From Actinoallomurus sp048498315 (lineage in GTDB: Bacteria > Actinomycetota > Actinomycetes > Streptosporangiales > Streptosporangiaceae), in contig JBEHYF010000002.1 in NCBI GenBank assembly GCA_048498315.1, positions 46,460 through 110,459 of the forward strand: a stretch of 64,000 bases of DNA, given 5' to 3'. A program made the position numbers and the translations under genes. Each line of letters opens with the position of its first letter. Position 1 is the first letter of the stretch. The notes below the pieces were generated by a model. That model did not search any database and was not told the DNA's origin. It saw only the letters and a list, made by a program, of their open reading frames with translations. This document shows, in pieces, positions 34,202 through 43,441 of this stretch.

Positions 34202-37180
34202 TCAGACGCCGGTCAGGGTCACGGCCGAGCCGGCGCGGGTCTTGCGGACCTGGAGCTGGGCGGGGATGCGGGTGCGCAGCTCGGCGACGTGGCTGACGAT
34301 GCCGACGGCGCGGCCGCCGTCGCGCAGGCCGTCGAGGACGTCCATCACCTCGTCGAGGGTGTCTTCATCGAGGGTGCCGAACCCCTCGTCGACGAACAGC
34401 GTGCCGATCTCCACGCCGCCCGCCTCCGCGGTGACCACGTCGGCCAGTCCGAGGGCGAGGGCGAGCGAGGTGACGAAGGTCTCGCCGCCGGACAGGGTCG
34501 CCGGGTCGCGCTGCTGCCCGGTCCAGGCGTCGAGGACGCGCAGGCCGAGCCCGCCGCCGCTGCGGGTGCGGTCGCCGGCCTCCTTGTCGGTGGAGTGCCG
34601 CAGCGCGTACCGGCCGCCGGACATGCGGTCGAGGCGTTCGTTCGCCGCGGCCACGACCTGTTCGAGGCGGGCGGCGAGCACGTACGCCGACAGGCGCATG
34701 CGCAGCCGGTTGTCGGCGGAGGTGCCGGCGGCCAGGTTGGCCAGGCCGGCGGTGAGCCGGGCGGTCTCCGCCGCCGGGCGCCACGCCCGGAGCGCGCGGT
34801 CGAGGTCGGCGGACAGCTCCGCGAGCCGGTCGGCGCGGTCCCGCGCCCGTTCGCGCGCGGCGACCGCCGCCGTGTGGGCCTGCTCGGCGGCGTCGCGGCG
34901 CTCGGCCAGGGCGGGCAGGTCGGGCGGGCTCTCGCCGGCCGCGACGGCGAGCTCGGGATCGGCGAGCAGCGAGCGCACGGCCGCCTCCTCGTCGTCGAGC
35001 GCGCGCAGCAGCCGGGCCGGTTCGTCGCGCGCCGCGCCGGTGAGCACCCCGGCGCGGGCCTCGTCGGCGTCGGCGAACCCCTCGGCGGTCGCCGCCGCCA
35101 GCGCCTTCTCGCGCGCGCTCTCCAGCTCGGCCACGGCGATGCGCTCGGCGCGGACCGCCTCGGCCGCCGCGTCGAGCGCGCACGCCTCGGCGGACAGCCG
35201 CGTCATCCGCGCCTCCAGCGTCGGGTCCGGCCGGATCGCCGCGTCGAGGCGGCGGCGGATGCCACCGGCCTCGGCGGCCAGCGCGTCGCTGCGGGAACGC
35301 GCGGCGGCGAGGGCCTCGATGACGCCACCGCGGCGGTCGACCGCCGTCCGCAGGTCGGCCTCGACGGTGCGCAGCTCCGCCTCGATGCGGGCGCAGCCGG
35401 CCTCGACCTCGGCGAGCGCCGCCAGCTCCGCCTCCGCGGCGGCCAGCGCACCGGCCAGCGCCTCGGCCGGGTCGTCGCCGGCCAGCTCGGTGGCGGCGGC
35501 CAGCTCGGCGCGCAGCCGTTCGAGCCGCCGGGCGGCCTCTTCGCGGGCGGCCTGCGCCGCCTCATCGGCGTCGGCGGCGGCCTGCTCGGCCTGCTCGTCG
35601 ACGGCCGCGCCGAGCGGGGCGGCCGGCGCGGGATGGGTGCTGGAGCCGCAGACCTGGCAGGGCCGCCCCGGGACGAGCCGCCCGGCGAGCTCGGCGGCCA
35701 TGCCGTCGAGGCGGGCCTGCCGGATCTCCTGCAGCCGGTCGCGGCACGCCTGCGCCTCGTCGACGGCGGCACGGTGGGCGGCCTCGGCGGCGGCCAGGTC
35801 GCCGGCGAGGGTGTCGCGGCGGCGTGCCGCATCGAGCCGGGACCGCGCCGCCTCGACGGCCGCCTCGGCGGCCGGGCGGCCGGCGGCGCGGGCGCGGGCC
35901 GCCTCGCGCGCCTCGGTGAGGGTGTCGCGGCGGCCGGGCAGCGCGAGCAGCGTCGCGGAGATCGCCGCCTCGTCCTCGTCGAGCCGCGCGATCTCCGCGT
36001 CGAGCTCCTCGACCTCGGCCTCGATCGCGCGGAGGCGGCGGGCGTCTCCGGCGAGGCCTTCGAGGGCGGCGATCTCGGCGTGGCGGGCGCGCGCCGCCTC
36101 GGCGAGCTCGGCGTCGCCGGCGTCCGGGTCGGGGAAGGCGGGCACCGTACGGCGGACGGCCTCGCGGCACTCCCCCGCCCGCGCCGCGGCCTGTGCCGCG
36201 ATCTCGGCGCGCTCGTCCGCGCCGCGCAGCAGCGGCAGGACGCGGTCGGCGCGCGCGGCGGCGTCGAGGAGGTCGCGGGCCCGTCGGCGTTCGGGTTCGC
36301 GGGCTTGGAGCGCGGCCCGGCGGGCGAGCGCGTCGGCGTGGCGGCGCTGCCGGTCGGCCAGCTCGCGCGCGGACTCGAACGTCTGCCGGGCGGCCAGGTG
36401 GACCTTCTCCGCGGCGGCGGCGCGTTCTTCGGCGGCGGCGTGCTGCGCGCGGGCCGCCTCGGCCAGGCCGGCGGCCCACCCGGGCAGCGCCTCGGCCGGG
36501 GTGTCATCGCGCTCGGCGCCCGCGGCCTCGGCGATGCGGTCGGCCACCGCCAGCACGGCGCGCTCGCGCTCGTCGGCCAGCCGCTGGGTCTCCTTGCGGC
36601 GCTCGGCGAGCCACCGCTCGACGTCGGTGAAGACGCGGGTGTCGAACAGCTTCTCCAGCAGGTCGGCGCGCACCTTGGCCTCGGCCCGCAGGAACCCGGC
36701 GAACTCCCCCTGCGGCAGCAGGGCGACCTGGCAGAACTGGGTGCGGTCCATGCCGAGCAGGCCGCGTACGAAGTGCGCGGTCTCGTCGATGCGCGTGGAG
36801 CGCCCCTCCCAGCGGCCGCCGGCCAGCTCCTGCAGCACGACCTTGGCGTTCCGGGTCGTGGTGCCGCCGCCCCGCTTCGGCGCCTCCCACTGCGGCGAGC
36901 GGGTGATGCGCAGGCGGCGGCCGCGGGCGGTGAACTCCAGGACGACCTCCGGCTCGCGGTCGCGCGGGGCGTGGTCGCTGTGCAGCTTCTTGGCGGCCTC
37001 GCGGGCGCCGGGCACCGCGCCGTACAGCGCGAAGCAGACCGCGTCGAGCACGCTGCTCTTGCCGGCACCGGTCGGGCCGTTGACGAGGAACAGTCCGGCC
37101 TCGGACAGCGCGTCGAAGTCGATCTCTTCGGTGCCCGCGAACGGCCCGAACGCGGTGATCGTCAGCCGGTGCAGCCGCAT
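34202..37180 (-). CDS. sbcC: SbcC, SMC-like ATPase of the SbcCD nuclease
   Basis: 992 residues from ATG 37180; the ATG overlaps the sbcD stop (ATGA). The N-terminal lobe has ITAFGPFAGTEEIDF and the Walker A loop NGPTGAGKSSVLDAV. A long coiled coil spans about residues 180-800. The zinc hook RPCQVCGSSTHPAP sits near the middle. The C-terminal lobe has RSGGGLGLRVLDAWTGQQ, the ABC signature LSGGETFVTSLALALGLADV and Walker B GTLFVDEGFGTLDEDTLDEV. It works with SbcD to cut hairpins and double-strand ends. Length and layout match. Confidence 0.95.
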   Translation of the reverse strand: MRLHRLTITAFGPFAGTEEIDFDALSEAGLFLVNGPTGAGKSSVLDAVCFALYGAVPGAREAAKKLHSDHAPRDREPEVVLEFTARGRRLRITRSPQWEAPKRGGGTTTRNAKVVLQELAGGRWEGRSTRIDETAHFVRGLLGMDRTQFCQVALLPQGEFAGFLRAEAKVRADLLEKLFDTRVFTDVERWLAERRKETQRLADERERAVLAVADRIAEAAGAERDDTPAEALPGWAAGLAEAARAQHAAAEERAAAAEKVHLAARQTFESARELADRQRRHADALARRAALQAREPERRRARDLLDAAARADRVLPLLRGADERAEIAAQAAARAGECREAVRRTVPAFPDPDAGDAELAEAARARHAEIAALEGLAGDARRLRAIEAEVEELDAEIARLDEDEAAISATLLALPGRRDTLTEAREAARARAAGRPAAEAAVEAARSRLDAARRRDTLAGDLAAAEAAHRAAVDEAQACRDRLQEIRQARLDGMAAELAGRLVPGRPCQVCGSSTHPAPAAPLGAAVDEQAEQAAADADEAAQAAREEAARRLERLRAELAAATELAGDDPAEALAGALAAAEAELAALAEVEAGCARIEAELRTVEADLRTAVDRRGGVIEALAAARSRSDALAAEAGGIRRRLDAAIRPDPTLEARMTRLSAEACALDAAAEAVRAERIAVAELESAREKALAAATAEGFADADEARAGVLTGAARDEPARLLRALDDEEAAVRSLLADPELAVAAGESPPDLPALAERRDAAEQAHTAAVAARERARDRADRLAELSADLDRALRAWRPAAETARLTAGLANLAAGTSADNRLRMRLSAYVLAARLEQVVAAANERLDRMSGGRYALRHSTDKEAGDRTRSGGGLGLRVLDAWTGQQRDPATLSGGETFVTSLALALGLADVVTAEAGGVEIGTLFVDEGFGTLDEDTLDEVMDVLDGLRDGGRAVGIVSHVAELRTRIPAQLQVRKTRAGSAVTLTGV

Positions 37181-38307
37181 CAGGCGGTCGCCTCGCGGCA
37201 CTTTTCGAACGCCTCGCGCAGCAGCGCCACCTCGGCGTCGTTCGCCTCGCCGCGGACCTCGGCGACGAAGTCGCAGGCGATCTGCAGGTCGGAGCGCTCC
37301 TTGATGCGGTCGGACCAGCTTCGCTCCGCGCCGGCCGCGCCGCCCTCGGGCTCGAAGCCGAGGACGAGCGTGTGCGGGAAGCGCGCGCGCAGGCGCTCCA
37401 TCGCATGCAGCGGCCGCGCCGCGTCGGTCAGCGTGACCTGCAGCCAGTGGCCGGTGAACCGCTCGTAGGACGGGTCGGCGAGCAGGTCGTCGATGCGGCC
37501 GCGCAGGCGCGCGAGCGGGCGCGGCACCGGCGCGGGGACGAACTCGACGGCGTCGACGCCGCCCGGCCCGACATCGACCAGCCAACAGCCCTTGAGGTGG
37601 TCGGCCTCGGAGAAGGAGTAGGCCAGTGGCGACCCGGAGTAGCGGACGGTGTCGGTGATGCGGCTGCGGCCGTGCAGGTGCCCCAGGGCGGTGTAGGAGA
37701 CCCCGTCGAACACCGAGGCTGGCACGATCGATGTGCCGCCGACGCTGATGTCGCGCTCGCTGTCGCTGGCCTGGCCGCCGGTGATGAAGGCGTGCGCGAG
37801 CACGACCGACGGGCCGCCGCGGCGGGCCAGGTCGGCGCGGACGCGGCGCATCGCCTCGGTCAGCGCGGCGGTGTGCCCGCGCTCGGGCAGCCCCCACGGC
37901 TCGCGGACCAGCTCCGGCTCCAGGTACGGGATGCCGTAGACGGCGACGTCGCCGACCAGCACCGGCTCGCCGACCTTGGCGGGGTCGGTGCGCAGGTGCA
38001 CGCCGGACGCGTCGATCAGGTCGGAGACGAAGCCGAGCCGCTGGGCGGAGTCGTGGTTGCCGCTGATGGCGACGACGCGCGCGCCCGCGCCGGTCAGCCG
38101 GGCCAGCGCCTCGCCGCACAGCTTCACCGCATCGACCGGCGGCAGCGCCCGGTCGTACAGGTCGCCGGAGATCAGCACGCAGTCGACCCGCTCGGACCGG
38201 ACGGTCTCGACCAGATGGTCGACGAACGCCGCCTGCGCGCCGAGCATGTCCTCGCGGTGGAAGGACCGGCCCAGGTGCCAGTCGGAGGTGTGCAGGAGGC
38301 GCGCCAT
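37180..38307 (-). CDS. sbcD: SbcD, Mre11-like nuclease subunit
   Basis: 375 residues from ATG 38307. All phosphoesterase motifs are present: LLHTSDWHLGRSFHRE, ISGDLYDRALPPVDA, VAISGNHDSAQRLGF, VVLAHAFITGGQ and ALGHLHGRSR. The C-terminal cap domain ends in EKCREATA. Mn-dependent 3'-5' exonuclease and hairpin endonuclease, acting with SbcC in DNA repair. It is the first gene of a two-gene operon with translational coupling to sbcC. Confidence 0.95.
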   Translation of the reverse strand: MARLLHTSDWHLGRSFHREDMLGAQAAFVDHLVETVRSERVDCVLISGDLYDRALPPVDAVKLCGEALARLTGAGARVVAISGNHDSAQRLGFVSDLIDASGVHLRTDPAKVGEPVLVGDVAVYGIPYLEPELVREPWGLPERGHTAALTEAMRRVRADLARRGGPSVVLAHAFITGGQASDSERDISVGGTSIVPASVFDGVSYTALGHLHGRSRITDTVRYSGSPLAYSFSEADHLKGCWLVDVGPGGVDAVEFVPAPVPRPLARLRGRIDDLLADPSYERFTGHWLQVTLTDAARPLHAMERLRARFPHTLVLGFEPEGGAAGAERSWSDRIKERSDLQIACDFVAEVRGEANDAEVALLREAFEKCREATA

Positions 38308-38555
38308 GGCCCCGGAAGTTAACAGTCCCCGCCGACATCATCGGCCGCACACGCCGAGCATCGTCACATTCGTCCCCGAATTACCTCTGTTCTCCCATGC
38401 CGCGCCTACCCACCCGGCGATCCCGCGCACCGGCCATTCACGGGGCGATCCGCTGCCGATCGGCACGCCGGCACTCACGGCGACGTAGGCCGCCCTGTCC
38501 GTCGGCATCGCCGCGGACCCGGTCGGCCGCCGGGACGTCCGACGCCCACCGGGAG

Positions 38556-38598
38556 GACGTTCGGGTCGGCCGGGCCGGGCCCGGCCGACCCGAACGTC
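38556..38598 (-). terminator. Perfect 19-bp hairpin after katG
   Basis: Arms 38556-38574 and 38580-38598, loop CCGGG, ending six bases before the katG stop at 38604. This is the longest perfect GC stem of the window. Confidence 0.85.
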
Positions 38599-38603
38599 AG
38601 GGA

Positions 38604-40841
38604 TCACACCAGGTCGAACCGGTCGAGGTTCATCACCTTGTCCCACGCCGCGACGAAGTCGCGAACGAACTTCTCCTTCGCGTCATCGCACGCGTAGACC
38701 TCCGCGAGCGCGCGCAGCTCGGAGTTGGACCCGAACACGAGGTCGACGCGGCTGCCGGTCCACTTGACCTGGCCGGTGGCGGCGTCGCGGCCCTGGAAGG
38801 TGGTCGCGTCCTCGGACGTCGGCTCCCAGGTCGTGCCCATGTCGAGCAGGTTGACGAAGAAGTCGTTGGTCAGCTTCCCGGGGGTCTCGGTGAAGACCCC
38901 GAGCGGCGACTGCCGGTGGTTCGCGCCGAGCACGCGAAGGCCGCCGATGAGCACCGTCATCTCGGGCGCGGTCAGGGTGAGCAGGTTCGCCCGGTCGATC
39001 AGCAGATACTCGGCCGGCAGCCGGTGACCCTTCCCGACGTAGTTGCGGAACCCGTCAGCGGTGATCTCCATCGCCTCGAACGACTCGATGTCGGTCTGCT
39101 CCTGTGACGCGTCCATGCGGCCCGGCGTGAAGGGGACCGTGACGTCGAAGCCGGCGTCCTTGGCCGCCTTCTCGACGGCGGCGCACCCGCCGAGCACGAT
39201 GAGGTCGGCGAGGGAGATCTTCTTCCCGCCGGTCTGGGCGGCGTTGAAGCTCTCCTGGATCCCCTCCAGGGTGCGCAGCACGATCGCCAGCGTGTCGGGG
39301 TCGTTGACCTCCCAGTGCCGCTGGGGCTCCAGGCGGATGCGCGCCCCGTTCGCTCCGCCGCGCTTGTCGCTGCCGCGGAAAGACGCCGCCGACGCCCACG
39401 CGGTGAAGACGAGCTGGGACACCGGCAGCCCCGAGTCGAGGATCCGCTGCTTGAGGGCGGCGATGTCATCCGCGCCGACCAGCTCGTGGTCCACCGCCGG
39501 GATCGGGTCCTGCCAGATCAGCGTCTCCTGCGGGACCAGGGGCCCGAGGTAGCGCTGGATCGGGCCCATGTCACGGTGGGTCAGCTTGAACCACGCCCGG
39601 GCGAACGCGTTCGCGAACTCGTCGGGGTTCTCCAGGAAGCGCCGCGAGATCGGCTCGTAGATCGGGTCCATCCGCAGCGCGAGGTCGGTCGTGAGCATCG
39701 TCGGCGTGCGCGTCAGCGAGCCGTCCTCCGGGTCGGGCACGGTGTTCGCCCCGGCGCCGTCCTTGGGCTGCCACTGCCACGCGCCGGCGGGGCTCTTGGT
39801 CAGCTCCCACTCGTAGCCGAACAGGGTCTCGAAGAAGCTGTTGTCCCACTTCGTCGGCGTGGGCGTCCAGGTCACCTCCGGGCCGCTGGTGATGGCGTCC
39901 CGGCCCTTGCCCTTACCGTAGGTGCTCTTCCAGCCGAGGCCCTGCTGCTCCAGAGGGGCGGCCTCGGGCTCCGGGCCGACGTAGCGGTTGGGGTCGGCGG
40001 CGCCGTGGGTCTTGCCGAACGTGTGGCCGCCCGCGATCAGCGCGACGGTCTCCTCGTCGTTCATCGCCATCCGGCGGAACGTCTCACGGATGTCGCGGGC
40101 CGCGGCGAGCGGGTCCGGGTTGCCGTTCGGGCCTTCCGGGTTGACGTAGATGAGGCCCATCTGCACCGCGGCGAGCGGGACCTCGAGCTCCCGGTCGCCG
40201 GTGTAGCGCTCGTCACCGAGCCAGGTGTGCTCGGGACCCCAGTAGACGTCTTCGTCGGGCTCCCAGACGTCTTCGCGACCACCGGCGAAGCCGAAGGTCT
40301 TGAAGCCCATCGTCTCCAGGGCGCGGTTGCCCGCGAAGATCATCAGGTCGGCCCAGGAGATCTTGCGGCCGTACTTCTTCTTCACCGGCCAGAGCAGCCG
40401 GCGCGCCTTGTCGAGGTTGGCGTTGTCGGGCCAGCTGTTGAGCGGTGCGAACCGCTGCATGCCGGCGCCGGCGCCGCCGCGGCCGTCGTGGATGCGGTAC
40501 GTGCCGGCGCTGTGCCAGGCCATGCGAATGATGAGCGGCCCGTAGTGACCGAAGTCGGCCGGCCACCAGTCCTGCGAGGTCGTCAGCACCTCGTCGACGT
40601 CCCTCGCCAGGGCGTCGAGGTCGAGGCTGTTGAACTCCGCCCGGTAGTCGAAGTCTTCGCCCATGGGGTTGGACTCGGCCGGGTGCTTGCGGAGGATGGC
40701 CAGGTTGAGCCGGTTCGGCCACCAGTCGCGGTTGCTCGCGCCACCCTCGGCCGGGTGGTTGAAGTGCCCGGCGGCGACCGGGCACCCGCCTGCGCTCTCC
40801 TCGTTCATCTCGCCGACGCGGGTGTCGTGACTGTCAGACAC
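38604..40841 (-). CDS. katG: Catalase-peroxidase KatG
   Basis: 745 residues from GTG 40841 with GGAAGGA just before. Two haem-peroxidase-like halves are present. The distal site is IIRMAWHSAGTYRIH (Arg106, Trp109, His110), and IYVNPEGPNG supplies the covalent Tyr of the Met-Tyr-Trp adduct. The proximal His is in GGHTFGKTHGAADPNR. The second half contains RIRLEPQRHWEVNDP. It breaks down hydrogen peroxide and organic peroxides. It lies 29 bases after furA in one operon, as in Mycobacterium and Streptomyces, so peroxide-released FurA should control it. Confidence 0.97.
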   Translation of the reverse strand: MSDSHDTRVGEMNEESAGGCPVAAGHFNHPAEGGASNRDWWPNRLNLAILRKHPAESNPMGEDFDYRAEFNSLDLDALARDVDEVLTTSQDWWPADFGHYGPLIIRMAWHSAGTYRIHDGRGGAGAGMQRFAPLNSWPDNANLDKARRLLWPVKKKYGRKISWADLMIFAGNRALETMGFKTFGFAGGREDVWEPDEDVYWGPEHTWLGDERYTGDRELEVPLAAVQMGLIYVNPEGPNGNPDPLAAARDIRETFRRMAMNDEETVALIAGGHTFGKTHGAADPNRYVGPEPEAAPLEQQGLGWKSTYGKGKGRDAITSGPEVTWTPTPTKWDNSFFETLFGYEWELTKSPAGAWQWQPKDGAGANTVPDPEDGSLTRTPTMLTTDLALRMDPIYEPISRRFLENPDEFANAFARAWFKLTHRDMGPIQRYLGPLVPQETLIWQDPIPAVDHELVGADDIAALKQRILDSGLPVSQLVFTAWASAASFRGSDKRGGANGARIRLEPQRHWEVNDPDTLAIVLRTLEGIQESFNAAQTGGKKISLADLIVLGGCAAVEKAAKDAGFDVTVPFTPGRMDASQEQTDIESFEAMEITADGFRNYVGKGHRLPAEYLLIDRANLLTLTAPEMTVLIGGLRVLGANHRQSPLGVFTETPGKLTNDFFVNLLDMGTTWEPTSEDATTFQGRDAATGQVKWTGSRVDLVFGSNSELRALAEVYACDDAKEKFVRDFVAAWDKVMNLDRFDLV

Positions 40842-40870
40842 GGTAATCCTTCCAGGGTCAGAGGATGTGA

Positions 40871-41308
40871 TCAGGATCTCGTTGTGGTGGAACAGGCGGG
40901 GCAGACGCCCCAGTAGATGACCTCGGCCTCGTCGATCGAGAAACCGTGGTCGTCGGATGCGATCAGACAGGGCGCCTCGCCGACGGCGCAGTCGACGTCC
41001 GCGAGGACGCCGCACGATCGGCAGACGAGGTGATGGTGGTTGTCTCCGACGCGTCCCTCGAACCGTGCCGGGCTGCCGGGCGGTTCGATGCGGCGCACGA
41101 GCCCCGCCGCGGTGAGCGCGTGCAGGGCCTCGTACACGGCCTGGAGGGAGATGTGTCCGAGGCGTTCGCGCACCCCGGAGGCGATCGCCTCGACGCCGGG
41201 GTGGTCACCGTCGCGGACGGTCTTCAGCAGCGCGACGCGGGCCGCCGTCACCCGCAGGCCGGCAGCGCGCAGCTCCTCGGCAGGAGCCGACACTCGGGAC
41301 ACGGTCAT
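40871..41308 (-). CDS. furA: Fur-family peroxide-sensing repressor (FurA/PerR type)
   Basis: 145 residues from ATG 41308. N-terminal winged helix: GLRVTAARVALLKTVRDGDH, then LGHISLQAVYEALHALTAAG. The C-terminal half has structural-zinc pairs CRSCG and CPAC, and the regulatory His/Asp-rich site NHHHLVCRSCG. It represses itself and katG in the reduced, metal-bound state and is inactivated by peroxide. Operon position before katG supports this strongly. An alternative TTG start at 41329 adds seven residues. Confidence 0.93.
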   Translation of the reverse strand: MTVSRVSAPAEELRAAGLRVTAARVALLKTVRDGDHPGVEAIASGVRERLGHISLQAVYEALHALTAAGLVRRIEPPGSPARFEGRVGDNHHHLVCRSCGVLADVDCAVGEAPCLIASDDHGFSIDEAEVIYWGVCPACSTTTRS

Positions 41309-41370
41309 GAGTCCTAAACCTACCGCCAAAAAGGCGAATGGTTCAAGATAACGAACGTCCCAATTCTAGT
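41309..41370. promoter_or_regulatory. Probable furA-katG promoter/operator region
   Basis: The 60 bases upstream of furA are clearly less GC-rich. On the minus strand they contain TTATCTTGAACCATTCGCC, similar to the TTATCTTG-containing FurA boxes of streptomycetes. The exact operator is not certain. Confidence 0.45.
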
Positions 41371-41505
41371 GGTGCATCAGGTAACGCCGGGGATCTTACG
41401 GTTTGCCGACCCGCTGCCGGCTCCGGACGATCCGTCTCGGACCGTCACGCCCGGGCCATCGGCCCGATTGGCCGCCCGGTCCGCGCTTGTCCACCGTGGC
41501 CTCAG

Positions 41506-42207
41506 TCACCCGCGTGCCCGCGCCGAGCCGGCGGGCCGGGGCACCGAGGCGAGGGGCGAAAGTGTGAACCACCGCGGCAACGCCCGGCGCAGCGCCTCGG
41601 GCCCGTCCACCGCGACCCCGCCGGTGCGCAGGGCGTCCGCCCAGGCCACGTCGCCGCGCCACACCTCGACCAGGCGGCGCAGGTCGGCGGTGACCGTCAC
41701 GGTCACCGGATGGCCGGGGTCGGCGTCGCAGACGTCCACGCCCTCCGGGGTGATCACGAGCCACCAGTCGCGGGTCGTGGCCGGCACGTCCGGGAAACGG
41801 AAGCGGACCACTGTGCGCCCGCCCGCCGGGACGGCGGTGTGGTCGACGTGCCGGTGCATGTCCCACAGCAGCAGCTTCGGGTCCAGGTCCTCGTCGCCGA
41901 GCTCGCCGATCCAGCGGACGCCCCGCGCGCCGAGCGCCTCCACGATCGGCCGCAGTTCCTCGCCCGCCGGGGTCAGGACGTACCACACCTCGTTGCCGGC
42001 TGTCCGCCGCTCCAGGAGACCGGCCCGCATGAACTGCTGCAGCCGCTTGGAAAGCAGTGCGGGCGACATCCTCGGCAGGCCGCGGCGCAGCTCGTTGAAG
42101 TGCCGGCTACCGGCCAGCAGCTCGCGGACGAGCAGCAGCGTCCAACGCTCGTCCAGCAGCTCCATCGCCTTGGCGACCGGACAGAATTGGTGGTACGAGG
42201 CACCCAT
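41506..42207 (-). CDS. HxlR-type regulator with C-terminal SCP2-like domain
   Basis: 233 residues from ATG 42207. The N-terminal half is HxlR: QFCPVAKAMELLDERWTLLL, RRGLPRMSPALLSKRLQQFM, then WYVLTPAGEELRPIVEALGA. The redox-type Cys near residue 9 is present (FCPVAKAM). The C-terminal half resembles SCP2/sterol-carrier folds: VVRFRFPDVPATTRDWWLVI, TVTVTADLRRLVEVWRGDVA. Such two-part regulators sense small hydrophobic molecules. The divergent methyltransferase at 42424 may be its target; that is inference. Confidence 0.85.
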   Translation of the reverse strand: MGASYHQFCPVAKAMELLDERWTLLLVRELLAGSRHFNELRRGLPRMSPALLSKRLQQFMRAGLLERRTAGNEVWYVLTPAGEELRPIVEALGARGVRWIGELGDEDLDPKLLLWDMHRHVDHTAVPAGGRTVVRFRFPDVPATTRDWWLVITPEGVDVCDADPGHPVTVTVTADLRRLVEVWRGDVAWADALRTGGVAVDGPEALRRALPRWFTLSPLASVPRPAGSARARG

Positions 42208-42423
42208 TCCCGCAGGCTAAAGGCATGCAGGCCGGGTTTGCCAGCGCACGCGGCATCCCGGCGAAACCAGGTACAGATCTGGTACTGGAGGGCGGTTTCT
42301 CCCGTTCCTAGCCTCGATTCCATGACGGCGGCCGTCATGGCCCTGGACGGCGCGCACACCCGGCCGTTCAGGCGTCCCGTGCGGACCGCCACCCGCGCAG
42401 AACCAGGCAGGATAGGGGAGAAC

Positions 42424-43263
42424 ATGACCGCACCGCTCGACGAGGCCGAGGCCGACCGTGTCCTCAAGGCCGGACACCGCGCGATGTGGGCGCTGGGCGA
42501 CTACCCGTCCGTCGCGGACGAGGTCATACCCGATCTGGGGGCCGTCCTCGTCGAGGCGTGCGGAGTGCGGGCCGGCGACCGGGTGCTGGACGTCGCGGCC
42601 GGAAGCGGCAACGCCGCCATTCCCGCCGCCCTCGCGGGCGCCGACGTGGTCGCCTGCGACCTGACGCCCGAGCTGATGGACGCCGGACGGGCGCACGCCG
42701 AGCGGCACGGCGCCGCGGTGGAGTGGCGGCAGGCGGACGCCGAGGCGCTGCCGTTCGCCGACGGAGCGTTCGACGTCGTGCTGTCCTGCGTCGGCGTCAT
42801 GTTCGCGCCGCACCACCAGGCCGCCGCCGACGAGCTGGTCCGGGTGTGCCGTCCCGGCGGGACCATCGGCCTGGCCAACTGGACGCCCGAGGGCTTCGTC
42901 GGCCGGATGTTCGCCGTGATGAAGCCGTACGTGCCGCCGCCACCGCCCGGCGCGCAGCCCCCGCCGCTGTGGGGCAGTCCGGACCACCTCGACGCGCTGT
43001 TCGGCGACCGGGTGGTCGACGTCGTGACACGCCGGCAGGCGGTACGGGTCGACCGGTTCGCCGATCCCGTGGCGTTCCGCGACTTCTTCAAGACCCGGTA
43101 CGGGCCGACCGTCGCCGCCTACCGCGCCATCGCCGCGGATCCCGGCATGGTCGCCGCTCTCGACCGCGACCTGGCCGACCTCGCCCGCCGCAACGACCAG
43201 GGGACGACGGCGACGGTCATGGACTGGGAGTATCTCCTGTTCACCGCCCGCAGACGCCCATGA
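42424..43263 (+). CDS. Class I SAM-dependent methyltransferase (UbiE-like)
   Basis: 279 residues from ATG 42424; the open frame reaches back further, but the first residues MTAPLDEAEADRVLKAGHRA match related proteins. Motif I is DRVLDVAAGSGNAAIPAALA, with VVACDLTPELMDAGR, a post-motif ALPFADGAFDVVLSCVGVMF and VCRPGGTIGLANWTPEGFVG. It methylates a small molecule or cofactor, typical for UbiE/COQ5-like enzymes. It is divergent from the HxlR-type regulator. Substrate unknown. Confidence 0.87.
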   Translation: MTAPLDEAEADRVLKAGHRAMWALGDYPSVADEVIPDLGAVLVEACGVRAGDRVLDVAAGSGNAAIPAALAGADVVACDLTPELMDAGRAHAERHGAAVEWRQADAEALPFADGAFDVVLSCVGVMFAPHHQAAADELVRVCRPGGTIGLANWTPEGFVGRMFAVMKPYVPPPPPGAQPPPLWGSPDHLDALFGDRVVDVVTRRQAVRVDRFADPVAFRDFFKTRYGPTVAAYRAIAADPGMVAALDRDLADLARRNDQGTTATVMDWEYLLFTARRRP

Positions 43264-43441
43264 TCCCCGCCTGAGCGGGTGCGATCACCCCGGGCGAGCC
43301 CGCCGACGGTTGTGCGGCGCCGACGGGCCGCCCGGGGGCGCGGCGGTCCGGCCGGCACGGCCGCCCTCCCGGGCCGGCCCTCGCCCGCCCGCGGCCATTC
43401 GCCCCGTATACGTATTGAGAAGCGCTGGTTACCATCGCCGC

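Noticed and set aside
34289..37468. Long plus-strand open frames opposite sbcC
   Set aside because: They are antisense shadows of a GC-rich gene; no domain signature.
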